Source: Treponema sp. (lineage in GTDB: Bacteria; Spirochaetota; Spirochaetia; Treponematales; Treponemataceae). Taken from it: a stretch of 64,000 nt of DNA. Location: positions 1-64,000 of the forward strand of contig JAKSLY010000007.1 in the NCBI GenBank assembly GCA_024400955.1, written 5' to 3'. The position numbers and the translations under genes are program-made. Of this stretch, positions 8,954-17,836 are shown piece after piece; the first letter of the stretch is position 1, and each line of letters begins with the position of its first letter. The notes beneath the pieces are model-generated. The model was not told where the DNA came from. It saw only the letters and a program-made list of their open reading frames with translations, and did no database searches.

Positions 8954-10872
8954 TCGCGCCTTGACCTGTCAATGTTTTTATGTTCTATCATGCTTCGGAA
9001 TTTAAGGGCATCAATGGCTTCTTCATAAGTCTGCTCGTTATAAATTCCCTGGATGATTATGTTTGTTGCGTAAGGTGCCCACCATTCCCATTCGTTGGCA
9101 GCCTCGACGATTACGGCCACTACAAACTGGTCTTCAACGGGAGCGTCATAAGGGGCATAGGTAACCATCCAAGAATGCCACCTTCCCTTTGCATACCCGT
9201 TGACTTCGGCAGTACCGGTTTTACCTGCAATCTGAACAGTCTTGTTATGGAGTGGAATTTTTGCGGAACCGTCAGAAATCGTGTACCTAAGGTCCTTCTG
9301 GACTTCCTTCCATACTTCTGCGTCAACTGTTGATTCATGGAGAACTTCGGGTTCCACAGTCATTATGATCTTATTGTCATCAGTTGGATCACGCACTTCC
9401 TTAAGCAAGTGTGGCTTGTAGATCTTTCCGCCATTACATACCATGGCCATCATGTTTGCAACGTGCAATGGAGTTACAAGGGTATATCCCTGACCGATGG
9501 ACATGTTCATGGTGTCACCACCCAGCCATTTTTCGTGGAATTCCCTTTCCTTCCACTGGGGGGTTGGAACAAGACCTCGGGAATGGGACGGAAGGTCAAT
9601 CTTAAGGCTCTGCCCGAATCCAAATTCCTTTGCGTAAGATGCAATATGGTCAACACCAAGATATTCAGTACCAAGAACCCAATAGTAAACGTCACAGCTT
9701 TGGGCCAGGCCGTTCTTAAGGTCAAGGTAACCGTGTCCTGGAGGCGGAAGGTGGCATCTGAATACGCGGTCACCATACTGCATGCGGCCCTTGCATTCAA
9801 CTTTCTTTTCCGCAGGGAAAACCTTTTCAGAAAGAATTGCAGTGGTCATGATGGTCTTGAATGTGGAAGCCGGTGGATATATGGCATCGATGGCCCTGTT
9901 AAGCATGGGCTTGTTCTCGTTGCTCTGCAGGAGGGCGTATTCTGCGGAAGCGTTATCAGTGGAGAATACGTTTGCATCATAGTAAGGATAGGAAACCATG
10001 GCAAGGATTTCACCTGAAGCCGGCTTTAAGACTACGGCAGCACCGATTCTCTGTCCAAGAGCCTTTTCCACCAGGGTCTGAATTCCCGTATCAATGGTAA
10101 GCACAAGATTTTTCCCGGATTTAGGAGGAGTTACAACAGGTGCTGCATCCATGATTCGTCCGTGAACGTCAACGGTATGGCGGATTTCCCCTTCCTTACC
10201 CTGCAGCAGTTCGTCATATTCCTTTTCAATGCCCTGCTTTCCGACGATGGAGTTGGCATTGTATCCCTTGTTAAAGAGGATCTTAAGTTCCTCGCTGGAA
10301 ATATCGCCTACGTATCCAAGAACATGGCTTATGGATCCGGTTTCAACATAGGTTCTGACAGGCTTGTTGCGCCATGAAACTCCGGGAAGGTCCGTAAGGT
10401 TTTCTGCAATGTTAGAAACGATGTCAAAGGATACATTTGTCTTGATTTCGATTGGAGTAAAGCTTCGTCTTTTTCCTGCGGGAACCTTCATGTCTATGGA
10501 AAGCTTTGAAGTTCCAAGATAGGTGGAAAGCCTGGTTGCTACCGTATCGTAGTATCCTTTTGGAATTTCACCAGGTGTCAAAAGAACGGCAAAAGAGTCA
10601 GTGTTAACAACCATGGGAAGCTTTGCATTTCTGTCATAGATTTCACCGCGCTGGGATGCAATTTTTACAACGTTACTGGAAATCTGGTGGGACTGCTTCC
10701 TGAATTTTTCACCGTTTATGATCTGAAGCGAAAAAAGCTTGAATGTATAGATCAGGAAAACAACAAAAATGAAAACCGTAAGGAAAGCAATCTTGTAGTT
10801 CTTCTGAATGGAGTTTCCCGTATGCCTAATGTCTTCAAATGTCGAATTCAGGTTTCGGAATCTGTCTTCCAT
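8950..10872 (-). CDS. mrdA: Penicillin-binding protein 2, elongation transpeptidase
   Basis: This 640-residue class B PBP has one N-terminal transmembrane helix (residues ~28-48, IAFLTVFIFVVFLIYTFKLF) and a pedestal/dimerisation domain. The transpeptidase domain carries all three motifs: ASTFK (SxxK nucleophile), SCD (SxN position, the usual PBP2 variant) and KTGTAE. It cross-links peptidoglycan during side-wall growth together with RodA. The start follows a strong AGGAGAGGA ribosome binding site. Gene order mreB-mreC-mreD-PBP2-rodA is the classical elongasome order. Confidence 0.94.
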   Translation of the reverse strand: MEDRFRNLNSTFEDIRHTGNSIQKNYKIAFLTVFIFVVFLIYTFKLFSLQIINGEKFRKQSHQISSNVVKIASQRGEIYDRNAKLPMVVNTDSFAVLLTPGEIPKGYYDTVATRLSTYLGTSKLSIDMKVPAGKRRSFTPIEIKTNVSFDIVSNIAENLTDLPGVSWRNKPVRTYVETGSISHVLGYVGDISSEELKILFNKGYNANSIVGKQGIEKEYDELLQGKEGEIRHTVDVHGRIMDAAPVVTPPKSGKNLVLTIDTGIQTLVEKALGQRIGAAVVLKPASGEILAMVSYPYYDANVFSTDNASAEYALLQSNENKPMLNRAIDAIYPPASTFKTIMTTAILSEKVFPAEKKVECKGRMQYGDRVFRCHLPPPGHGYLDLKNGLAQSCDVYYWVLGTEYLGVDHIASYAKEFGFGQSLKIDLPSHSRGLVPTPQWKEREFHEKWLGGDTMNMSIGQGYTLVTPLHVANMMAMVCNGGKIYKPHLLKEVRDPTDDNKIIMTVEPEVLHESTVDAEVWKEVQKDLRYTISDGSAKIPLHNKTVQIAGKTGTAEVNGYAKGRWHSWMVTYAPYDAPVEDQFVVAVIVEAANEWEWWAPYATNIIIQGIYNEQTYEEAIDALKFRSMIEHKNIDRSRRE

Positions 10873-10884
10873 GTTCCTCTCCTC

Positions 10885-11379
10885 TTATTCGGCGATAAGT
10901 GAATTTCTGAAAATCTTCAGGAACCTGAAAACAAAGGGAGCAAGCAGGCAGTTTAGGCCGAGCTCAAATACAAAGTTCAGGGAAAAGAATTTCAACTTAA
11001 TGCTTATGGCAGGAAACAAAAATGTCAGGATGAAAATCAATGCCGACTTAAGTATGGTTCCAAAAAAGGCCAGGATGAATGGAACGAAAATTGCATCCGT
11101 ATTCAATGTCTTCTTGAAGAATCCGGCAAGGTATCCGATTACAATGCGGTAAATGCTGTTGAACCCAAAGGGACATGAACTTAAAAAATCAAGCATTATG
11201 CCGGAAACAAAGCCTGTGGATTCCCCCATGATCTTTCCGTTGTTTACGGCAAAGAAAATCACGCAAAGAAGGGAAAAATCTGGAATGGCCGGCAAAAAAG
11301 TAATGTTGGACAAAACTGCAGCCTCGAAGATGGTTGCACATAACAGAACAAAGGAACTGGCGAAAAATCTGCGGATCAA
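10885..11379 (-). CDS. mreD: Rod shape-determining protein MreD
   Basis: This 164-residue hydrophobic protein has five or six predicted membrane helices (for example SSFVLLCATIFEAAVL, YRIVIGYLAGFF and ALIFILTFLFPAISI). Size, topology and place between mreC and PBP2 identify MreD, the membrane partner of MreC in the elongasome. Translation appears to start at a TTG (11377-11379) overlapping the mreC stop codon, with GGAGGTGG from the end of mreC serving as ribosome binding site. Sequence conservation in this family is low, so the call rests partly on context. Confidence 0.85.
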   Translation of the reverse strand: MIRRFFASSFVLLCATIFEAAVLSNITFLPAIPDFSLLCVIFFAVNNGKIMGESTGFVSGIMLDFLSSCPFGFNSIYRIVIGYLAGFFKKTLNTDAIFVPFILAFFGTILKSALIFILTFLFPAISIKLKFFSLNFVFELGLNCLLAPFVFRFLKIFRNSLIAE

Positions 11380-12263
11380 AGTCCACCTCCAAGGGTATCA
11401 AGGGGCGGCCTGTCGTTCATTTTCTTTCTGTCGATGACAAGTACATTTTCAAGGCGCAAAAAGTCGATGACAGGGTCCACTTCAATATCAAGGGAAGAAT
11501 CATAGTCAAGGACAGAAATCTTGGAGATTCTTCCGATTGGGGTATCCTTCATGTAATTTCCGTTTTCACCGCTGGTAACAATGATGTCACCGTGGTTAAG
11601 GTCGTCCAGGGCTCTCTTGCTTATGTACTGAAGCTTTAGGTGCGAATCGTGGGAACCGTTACCGGAAACAATGCCCAGGTCACGGGTATTCTGGATGCGG
11701 GCAGAAATGTTGCACTTTGCATCGTAAATGGGCATGATCATGGCAGTACCCAGGCCGACTTCAACGATTTTGCCCACTATGCCTACGTTACCGCTTTGGA
11801 TGGCAATGACAGGCATTCCCTTGACAATACCCTGCCTTGAGCCCTTGTTTATTGTAATTCCTGAATAAAGGTTGTCAGGATCCCGTCCGATTATCTGGGC
11901 TGCTATGTTCCTGTATTCACTGTCAGAGGCAAACTGCAGCTGCTCGCGGAGCCTTTCGTTTTCCTTGCGGATCTCGGCATTGTTCCTCTGCATGTACTCA
12001 TAGTCCTTGAGTTTTTCCGTAAGCTCATTGTATTCCTTCTGGAGGACGGCAATCTGGTGGATTGAGGTAAAGAACCTTGCAACAGTACTGCCAACTGCAT
12101 AGGAACCCTTCTGCAGGCTGGAAACAACAGTAAAACCGAGTTTATTAAAATTGATTACAAAGCCGCCTGAAGAAAATCCCAGCATTACACCATTAAAAAG
12201 GAGAAGGAATGCCAGGATGATTTCTGCAGTCATTACACGGACAGAAGTCCTGAATTTGGTCAT
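11376..12263 (-). CDS. mreC: Rod shape-determining protein MreC
   Basis: This 295-residue protein has an N-terminal transmembrane helix (IILAFLLLFNGVMLGF), a coiled coil (~residues 65-110, LQKEYNELTEKLKDYEYMQRNNAEIRKENERLREQL is the core, cited here only as the heptad-rich segment) and the periplasmic beta-barrel domain with NKGSRQGIVKGMPVI and SGENGNY-type motifs. MreC links MreB to PBP2 and RodA. It follows mreB by about 20 bp and overlaps the TTG start of mreD. Confidence 0.93.
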   Translation of the reverse strand: MTKFRTSVRVMTAEIILAFLLLFNGVMLGFSSGGFVINFNKLGFTVVSSLQKGSYAVGSTVARFFTSIHQIAVLQKEYNELTEKLKDYEYMQRNNAEIRKENERLREQLQFASDSEYRNIAAQIIGRDPDNLYSGITINKGSRQGIVKGMPVIAIQSGNVGIVGKIVEVGLGTAMIMPIYDAKCNISARIQNTRDLGIVSGNGSHDSHLKLQYISKRALDDLNHGDIIVTSGENGNYMKDTPIGRISKISVLDYDSSLDIEVDPVIDFLRLENVLVIDRKKMNDRPPLDTLGGGL

Positions 12264-12282
12264 CTATTCAAAATCCTGAATG

Positions 12283-13335
12283 TCAGTCGTTAAGGTTTTC
12301 GTAAATCGATCTGCTTGAAGACATGCTCTTGAACAGTTCAAATGCTTCACCAGCACCCTTTGCAACGCTTTCGAGAGGCTTTTCAACCAGGAATACAGGA
12401 ACACCAGTTTCCTTCTTGATCAGGTCCTTGAGCCCCTTGAGCATGGAACCGCCACCTGCCATTACGATGCCGCGTTCAACGATATCTGCAGCAAGTTCTG
12501 GAGGAGTAAGTCCAAGTGTCTTCTTGATTTCTTCAACAATCTTGAATACAGGTTCCTTGAGGGCTTCGCGAACTTCAACAGAGTCAACTTCGAGTCTGCG
12601 TGGCAGACCTGTAATTGCGTCATTACCCTTGATTTCCATCTTGCGGATCTTGTCGTCTTCCGTATTCTTTTCAGTAATTGCGTTACCGATCTCAATCTTG
12701 AGTTTTTCTGCAGTCTGCTGGCCGATGTTAAGGTTGTGAACGTTGCGGATGTGTTTCATGATGGCTTCATCAAAGGCATTTCCACCAACGCGGATTGAAC
12801 TTGTAACAACCATGCCGCCGAGGGAAATAACGGAAACTTCAGTTGTACCGCCACCAATATCGCAAACCATGTGGCCTGCAGGTTCATAGATAGGAATTTC
12901 TGCACCGATTGCTGCTGCAAGGGATTCTTCAATAAGCTTTACTTCCTTTGCACCGGCCTTGAGGGCTGCAGCCATAACTGCATCCTGCTGAACCTGTGTA
13001 ATGCAGGATGGAATGCCTATCTTCATGCGAATGGACTTGAAGAAGTGATGTTTTGGGATGACCTTAGAGATAAAATACTTGAGCATCTTTTCTGTTGAAT
13101 CGCTGTCTGAAATGACACCGTCAGCAAGAGGACGGATGGCAACAATGTCTCCAGGTGTCTTCCAGAGCATTCTCTTTGCTTCAACACCAACGGCAACAAC
13201 GCGACCTGTACCCTTTTCAACGGCAACAACAGAAGGTTCATCGATAACGATTCCCTGACCCCTAACGTAAATCAATGTATTGCAAGTTCCAAGGTCAATA
13301 CCGATGTCAGTTGCAAAATTGTCAAAAAAACTCAT
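12283..13335 (-). CDS. mreB: Bacterial actin MreB
   Basis: This 350-residue protein shows the actin-fold ATPase motifs: [13 protein letters not shown] (phosphate 1), [14 protein letters not shown] (phosphate 2) and [12 protein letters not shown] (adenosine). MreB filaments steer the cell-elongation synthases. GGAGGAG lies at a good distance from the ATG. It heads the mreBCD-PBP2-rodA order, with the TPR gene ~70 bp upstream on the same strand. In a spirochaete, cell-body helicity also depends on periplasmic flagella, so MreB here mainly organises wall growth. Confidence 0.96.
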   Translation of the reverse strand: MSFFDNFATDIGIDLGTCNTLIYVRGQGIVIDEPSVVAVEKGTGRVVAVGVEAKRMLWKTPGDIVAIRPLADGVISDSDSTEKMLKYFISKVIPKHHFFKSIRMKIGIPSCITQVQQDAVMAAALKAGAKEVKLIEESLAAAIGAEIPIYEPAGHMVCDIGGGTTEVSVISLGGMVVTSSIRVGGNAFDEAIMKHIRNVHNLNIGQQTAEKLKIEIGNAITEKNTEDDKIRKMEIKGNDAITGLPRRLEVDSVEVREALKEPVFKIVEEIKKTLGLTPPELAADIVERGIVMAGGGSMLKGLKDLIKKETGVPVFLVEKPLESVAKGAGEAFELFKSMSSSRSIYENLND

Positions 13336-13408
13336 TTTTTATATCTCCTCCACCTGTGAAGTGCTGGGCATCTCTGAAATATGCATCTCTAGAGGTTCCC
13401 TTCTTTAT

Positions 13409-14374
13409 TTACTTGAAATCGGACATTTTAGAAAGCGCGCCGGCATGGTCAGCCTGAAGTTTCAGGCATTTTCTCCATTCAGAACGAGCCTTAACACTGT
13501 CCCCGTTTTTTTCGTAGATGACACCAAGTCCATAGTGGGCATCTGCGATATTATCATTCTTTGAAAGCAGTGCAAGAAACTCCTGTTCTGCTTCCGAAAG
13601 ATTGTTTTCCGAAATGTCAATCTGTGCAAGAAGAACATGTGCCTTTATGAGAAGTTCTTCATTTTCAGATGTGTCGATAACCCTGACCAGATACTGTTTT
13701 GCAACACTTTCCTGGCTGTTCTTTATGTACTGCTTTGCAATGTTGAACAGGAGTATGTCGTTTTCGCGGACCAGCAGTGCCTCAGTAAAGGCAGAAATGC
13801 TTTTGTCCGTTTCCCCAAGGGCGGCATAGGAAAGCCCAAGGAGCAGCGGAATGTCGTCTGAAACATATCCTTCATCAATGGCCAGATTCAGGTATTTAAC
13901 CACCAGGTCTGCATAATAGCTTGTGGAAGAAAGCTTGTCCTTGTAAAAATAGGATTTACCAAGCATGTAGTGAATCTGCGAAATGGAATCCGGCCGTGAA
14001 TTCCTCATGGCAGTCCTAAGGTTGAATATGGCCTTGTCCAGGTATTCCATGGATTTTGTGTTGTCCGTCTCTGCTTCTGCAAGCATGAAGGAACTGTAGC
14101 CTAAGAATGCAAGGGCCGTGTTGTTGTAGGGCTGGGAATCAAGGATTTCAGAAGAAATACCGTAGACCTTTGAATAACCATCGATGGTATGAAGATCCCA
14201 GTTATCATAGAGTGAAGAGATTGAATCAAGATTAAGGATTTTTGTCCTTATGATTCTGACGAAAAAAATTGAAAGGAAGACAACGGCTGCCGCTGAGATT
14301 GCACCAATGAGAATGTATACAATGAATGCCTGACGCTTATGATAATATAAATCTAAGCCGTATCTCCTCTTCAT
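13409..14374 (-). CDS. TPR-repeat membrane-anchored protein
   Basis: This 321-residue protein has one N-terminal transmembrane helix (residues ~17-42, AFIVYILIGAISAAAVVFLSIFF) followed by tandem tetratricopeptide repeats, such as NTALAFLGYSSFMLAEAE and DAHYGLGVIYEKNGDSVKA. TPR arrays are protein-interaction scaffolds. The large domain probably lies in the periplasm, although the basic N-terminus gives the only topology hint. I prefer the ATG at 14372-14374 (GGTGGG just upstream) over a TTG twelve bases earlier. Position between rnpB and mreB suggests a role in envelope growth, which is inference. Confidence 0.75.
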   Translation of the reverse strand: MKRRYGLDLYYHKRQAFIVYILIGAISAAAVVFLSIFFVRIIRTKILNLDSISSLYDNWDLHTIDGYSKVYGISSEILDSQPYNNTALAFLGYSSFMLAEAETDNTKSMEYLDKAIFNLRTAMRNSRPDSISQIHYMLGKSYFYKDKLSSTSYYADLVVKYLNLAIDEGYVSDDIPLLLGLSYAALGETDKSISAFTEALLVRENDILLFNIAKQYIKNSQESVAKQYLVRVIDTSENEELLIKAHVLLAQIDISENNLSEAEQEFLALLSKNDNIADAHYGLGVIYEKNGDSVKARSEWRKCLKLQADHAGALSKMSDFK

Positions 14375-14397
14375 TTTCCCACCCAAATATAAAAGAA

Positions 14398-14791
14398 AAG
14401 GATATGGTAAGCCGGGTTCTGGAACGCCTTAAATAAGACGCGTGACCATCTATCCGCAATGACTGTTGCCAGCCACCTCCAGCAATCTACCCGCAGTATA
14501 AGTCCGGAAAAACAAACTGCTGTCCGATTTTGCTCCAGATGAGGTTTGCTTATGCCGTTCCTGTTGCCAGGCCCGCGGTGGGCTCTTACCCCGCCTTTTC
14601 ACCCTTACTCGTGCATGGAAGTACAAGCGGTTATTTTCTGCAGCACTTTCTGTCAGAACCATGGGTTATGCTGCAAGCAGCAACTGCCACGTTCTGCCCG
14701 GTTATTACCCGGCATCTTTTCCGGTGGAGCCCGGACTTTACCTCACCGGTAAGCAGATATCATCATCTGTACCGGAGCGGTCACATATCCT
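14398..14791 (-). ncRNA. rnpB: RNase P RNA (bacterial type A)
   Basis: The minus strand carries the conserved core of RNase P RNA, the catalytic RNA that matures tRNA 5' ends. GAGGTAAAGTCCGGGC (14729-14744) is the 5' strand of P4; GGTAAGAGCCCACCGCG and GGCAACAGG lie in the middle; AGAACCCGGCTTA is the 3' P4 strand. Terminal helix P1 closes perfectly between GGATATG (14784-14790) and CATATCC (14400-14406). The length of ~390 nt is normal. Relative to the consensus I recall, the 5' P4 strand has one extra T. The 5' end begins about nine bases after the stop codon of the upstream zinc-ribbon gene, so the RNA may be read through and processed, or its promoter lies inside that gene. A T-rich run follows the 3' end. 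Confidence 0.95.
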
Positions 14792-14799
14792 GTTTGTAA

Positions 14800-15645
14800 C
14801 TAGTTTTCGTATGATGAATCTGCGTCTTCTGCTTCTTCATCAACTTCGAGAAGGTCTTCATCTTCGAGAAGATCTTCGTCTGCATTGTCAGAATCAAGTG
14901 ATTCCATTGTAGAGTAATACTGCTCTGTGTTCATCGATTCTTCGTAGAAGAGGATGCGGCTGCAGTATGGGCAGAAGAAAATCTTTTCTCCGTGGCGAAC
15001 TTCATTTGCAAACTGTGCAGGAAGAACCATGTGGCATCCTGAACAAACGTTTCCTGTAACAGCAACGATACCGTTTCTGTTGCGTCTGATGATACGCTGG
15101 AATTTCATTACAGTTTCAGTCTCAATACCGTCTGCAATTTCTTCTTCCTGCTTTGAAAGTTCTTCAAGCTTTGCCTTGAATTCGGCAACTTCCTTTTCCA
15201 AACCTTCACGTGTTTCGTTTACATCGTTTTCCGTAGAAGAAATGAGGGCTTCCGATCCCTTGAGGATTTCATTGATTTCTTCAAGTGCCTTTTCTTCCTT
15301 CTGGAGTTCCTTGCGCTTTGCATCTTCTATGCTCTGTGCTTCAGAAATCTGCTTTTCAAGGATTTCGTATTCCCTATGTGTGGTAATGGCATCCATTCCC
15401 TTTTCGCCTTCCTCCCTTCTCTTCTGGGCATCGGCAAGTTCTTCCTTCAACTGGGCTACAAGGGCTTTCTTTTCTTCGTATTCTGCATTGCGCTGGATAT
15501 ATTCTTTCTTGAATCTGTCAAGAGATTCTGTACTTCCGTCAAGAGTTTTTGGAAGCTCTTCTACTTTTGCTTCAATTTCATATTTTTCTGCAAGAACTTC
15601 CTGGAGATTCTTGAGTTTGTCCAGTTTTTCTGACATTTGCAACAT
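14800..15645 (-). CDS. Coiled-coil protein with C4 zinc ribbon (COG1579-like)
   Basis: This 281-residue protein begins with ~170 residues of charged, heptad-rich coiled coil (KLDKLKNLQEVLAEKYEIE is the opening). A C-terminal zinc ribbon follows: CSGCHMVLP and then CPYCSRILF give two CxxC pairs. A strongly acidic tail (repeated EDLLE) ends the protein. It matches the widespread COG1579/DUF164 family; the Helicobacter member influences flagellar gene expression by stabilising RpoN and binding flagellin mRNA, but that role cannot be assumed here. GAGGGG lies nine bases before the ATG. It sits directly upstream of rnpB and downstream of rpoD on the same strand. Confidence 0.85.
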   Translation of the reverse strand: MLQMSEKLDKLKNLQEVLAEKYEIEAKVEELPKTLDGSTESLDRFKKEYIQRNAEYEEKKALVAQLKEELADAQKRREEGEKGMDAITTHREYEILEKQISEAQSIEDAKRKELQKEEKALEEINEILKGSEALISSTENDVNETREGLEKEVAEFKAKLEELSKQEEEIADGIETETVMKFQRIIRRNRNGIVAVTGNVCSGCHMVLPAQFANEVRHGEKIFFCPYCSRILFYEESMNTEQYYSTMESLDSDNADEDLLEDEDLLEVDEEAEDADSSYEN

Positions 15646-15677
15646 AGGTGACTACCCCTCTATAAAATCATTTCCCA

Positions 15678-15734
15678 TAGACACACAGAATTTGCGTGGT
15701 AAAATATTTTACACAATATAAACCTTTGTGTCTA
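15678..15734. repeat. Concentric nested inverted repeats upstream of the zinc-ribbon gene
   Basis: A perfect 14-bp palindrome, GTAAAATATTTTAC (15699-15712), sits at the exact centre of an outer inverted repeat, TAGACACA (15678-15685) and TGTGTCTA (15727-15734). The two dyads share the same axis to within half a base. It lies between the rpoD stop and the zinc-ribbon start. A regulator-binding site or a long hairpin are both possible. Confidence 0.5.
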
Positions 15735-15787
15735 CAATATATTGCACCCAAAAGAAGTACATCCTTCGGGTGACTTGTCTTAATCGA

Positions 15788-17833
15788 TTAAGAATCGATG
15801 TAATCTCTGAGACCGCTTGCTCGGCGCGGATGACGGAGCCTTCTGAGGGCCTTGGCTTCAATCTGGCGGATGCGTTCGCGGGTAACGTTGAAGTAAAGGC
15901 CAACTTCCTCAAGGGTAAGCGAATATCCGTCATCAAGACCGAATCTCATCTTGAGAACTTCCTGTTCACGCTGCGGCAGGGTGTTAAGCACAAGCTTAAG
16001 CTGCTCCTGGAGCAATGTGTAGGCAGTCTTGTTTGCTGGATTTTCCACATCCTTGTCTTCGATGAAGTCTCCAAGTGAGCTGTCTTCCTCTTCTCCAATC
16101 GGTGTTTCGAGGGAAATCGGCTCCCTGGCCACATTCTTGACCTGCTTTACGCGGGCCAACGGCCATGAAAGCTGTGCTGCAATCTCTTCATCGGTTGGTT
16201 CACGGCCAAGTTTCTGGAGAAGCTGGCGGCTTTCGCGCACGACCTTGTTGATCTGTTCTATCATGTGGACTGGAACACGGATTGTACGTGCCTGGTCGCT
16301 GATTGAACGGGTGATTGCCTGGCGGATCCACCATGTAGCATAGGTCGAGAATTTATAGCCCTTGCGGTATTCAAACTTTTCTACAGCCTTGATGAGGCCG
16401 ATGTTTCCTTCCTGAATAAGGTCAAAAAGCTGAAGTCCCCTGTTGGTGTACTTCTTTGCAATGGAAACTACAAGGCGAAGGTTTGCATTGATGAGGCGGT
16501 TTTTTGCCTGTTCAAGCTGGCGGCGTCCCCTTTCGATTTCCTTCTTCATCTCGATGATTTCCTCAACGGAATTTTCGAAGTCATACTCGAGTTCGCGAAG
16601 CTTTCTGTCAATCTTCTGGATTTCCGTGTAGTTGGTGCGGATCTCGTCGGCAGAAAGGAAAAGTTCCTTCTCAAGCTTGATGGATTCTGCGCGGATAGCA
16701 AGACGGCGACCGATGCTTCTCAGTCCTGCTGCATCTGAAATGCGCAGCTTCTTCATCCTGCGGTCCTGGATTGTATGGTATTCATCAATTTTCTTTGAGG
16801 CAAGAATGAATTTTGCGCTGAATTCTTCTATTTCTTCCGTCTGGAGTTCTGCATTGATGATGTTTTCCTTGATGATGTCCCTAAGGCGGATGAGTTCCGG
16901 ATCCTTGAAGATGTTCATGGTAGGATCATCTGAATGAAGGGTCTTCTTAAGGTTAATGTATTCAACCATCTGTTCGCGGACAGGCTTTACGTATTCAACA
17001 TAGCAAGACCTGAGGCGGCGGCGTTCTGCCATAAGCTCGTTGATTTCCTTTCTTGCCTTTCCTGGCTCGTGGGGATCAATCTTCTTGTAAATGGTATGGC
17101 AGATTTCGTAGAATTCAGGGATGATCATGCCTGAATTGCGGATTACATTCTTGATGATGTTCTGTCCGTCTTCCATCTGCTTTGAAAGAATTACTTCCTG
17201 TTCTGCAGTAAGAAGGTTCTCCTTTCCGATTTCCCTAAGATAAAGGCGGATTGGGTCATCTATGCTGGAATCCTTGTCGTTGGCAACAAGGCGGTGCTTT
17301 GATGCGTCGTCAATCTTTGATTCGTCATCATCACCGAGGGCTTCATCATCCTCATCGTCAGCTTCATCTTCGTCAAGAAGGTCGTCTTCTTCCATGACCT
17401 GAATGTTGTTCTTTGTCAGAAGCTGGAGAACGCCTTCCATTTTCTGGGAATTTACGAATTCCGGAGTGAGAATTTCAGTTATTTCGTCCCATGAAATGAT
17501 CTGCTTGCTTGCGGCGTAGTCAAGAAGCTTTTTTACGAGGGGATCCTGTTCTTCTGAATCTTCCTCAATATCGTCTGCGTCTGAACCGGCGGAATCCTTT
17601 TCTTCCTGGTCCATTTCTTCGTCATCCTCAAGTTCTTCTTCTTCATCTTCAGCAGGAGATTCAGCCTTGGCCTTTGTCTTTCTGGCAGTTTTCTTGGAAG
17701 GCTTCTTTTCCGTAACTTCTTCCTCTTCTTCGTTTTCTGCTGCCTTTGCCGTTTTCTTCTTAGACTCGGTATCCTTAGCTTTCTTTGCTTTTTCAGATGC
17801 TTCAGATTTTGTTTCAGTTGACTTTTTAGCCAT
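15788..17833 (-). CDS. rpoD: Primary sigma factor RpoD (sigma-70)
   Basis: This 681-residue sigma factor has region 1.1 ([21 protein letters not shown]), region 1.2 ([17 protein letters not shown]), region 2 with the -10 recognition and melting block ([19 protein letters not shown] and [13 protein letters not shown]), region 3, and region 4 with the -35 helix-turn-helix ([20 protein letters not shown]). The N-terminal ~110 residues before region 1.1 are unusual: a Lys/Ala/Ser/Thr-rich stretch passing into Glu/Asp runs. A second acidic linker follows region 1.1. It lies 3 bp after dnaG, giving a dnaG-rpoD pair as in many bacteria. Confidence 0.96.
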   Translation of the reverse strand: MAKKSTETKSEASEKAKKAKDTESKKKTAKAAENEEEEEVTEKKPSKKTARKTKAKAESPAEDEEEELEDDEEMDQEEKDSAGSDADDIEEDSEEQDPLVKKLLDYAASKQIISWDEITEILTPEFVNSQKMEGVLQLLTKNNIQVMEEDDLLDEDEADDEDDEALGDDDESKIDDASKHRLVANDKDSSIDDPIRLYLREIGKENLLTAEQEVILSKQMEDGQNIIKNVIRNSGMIIPEFYEICHTIYKKIDPHEPGKARKEINELMAERRRLRSCYVEYVKPVREQMVEYINLKKTLHSDDPTMNIFKDPELIRLRDIIKENIINAELQTEEIEEFSAKFILASKKIDEYHTIQDRRMKKLRISDAAGLRSIGRRLAIRAESIKLEKELFLSADEIRTNYTEIQKIDRKLRELEYDFENSVEEIIEMKKEIERGRRQLEQAKNRLINANLRLVVSIAKKYTNRGLQLFDLIQEGNIGLIKAVEKFEYRKGYKFSTYATWWIRQAITRSISDQARTIRVPVHMIEQINKVVRESRQLLQKLGREPTDEEIAAQLSWPLARVKQVKNVAREPISLETPIGEEEDSSLGDFIEDKDVENPANKTAYTLLQEQLKLVLNTLPQREQEVLKMRFGLDDGYSLTLEEVGLYFNVTRERIRQIEAKALRRLRHPRRASGLRDYIDS

Positions 17834-17836
17834 TGA

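Noticed and set aside
14450..14799. Several short open frames on both strands
   Set aside because: They fall inside the RNase P RNA, whose conserved core and P1 pairing explain the sequence.
14954..15721. 255-codon open frame on the plus strand
   Set aside because: It is antisense to the zinc-ribbon gene and is Ser/Phe-rich, as expected from reversing Glu/Lys-rich coiled-coil codons.
15735..15787. Hairpin CACCC...GGGTG downstream of rpoD as a terminator
   Set aside because: The stem is interrupted and no T-run follows on the minus strand, so I did not list it as a terminator.
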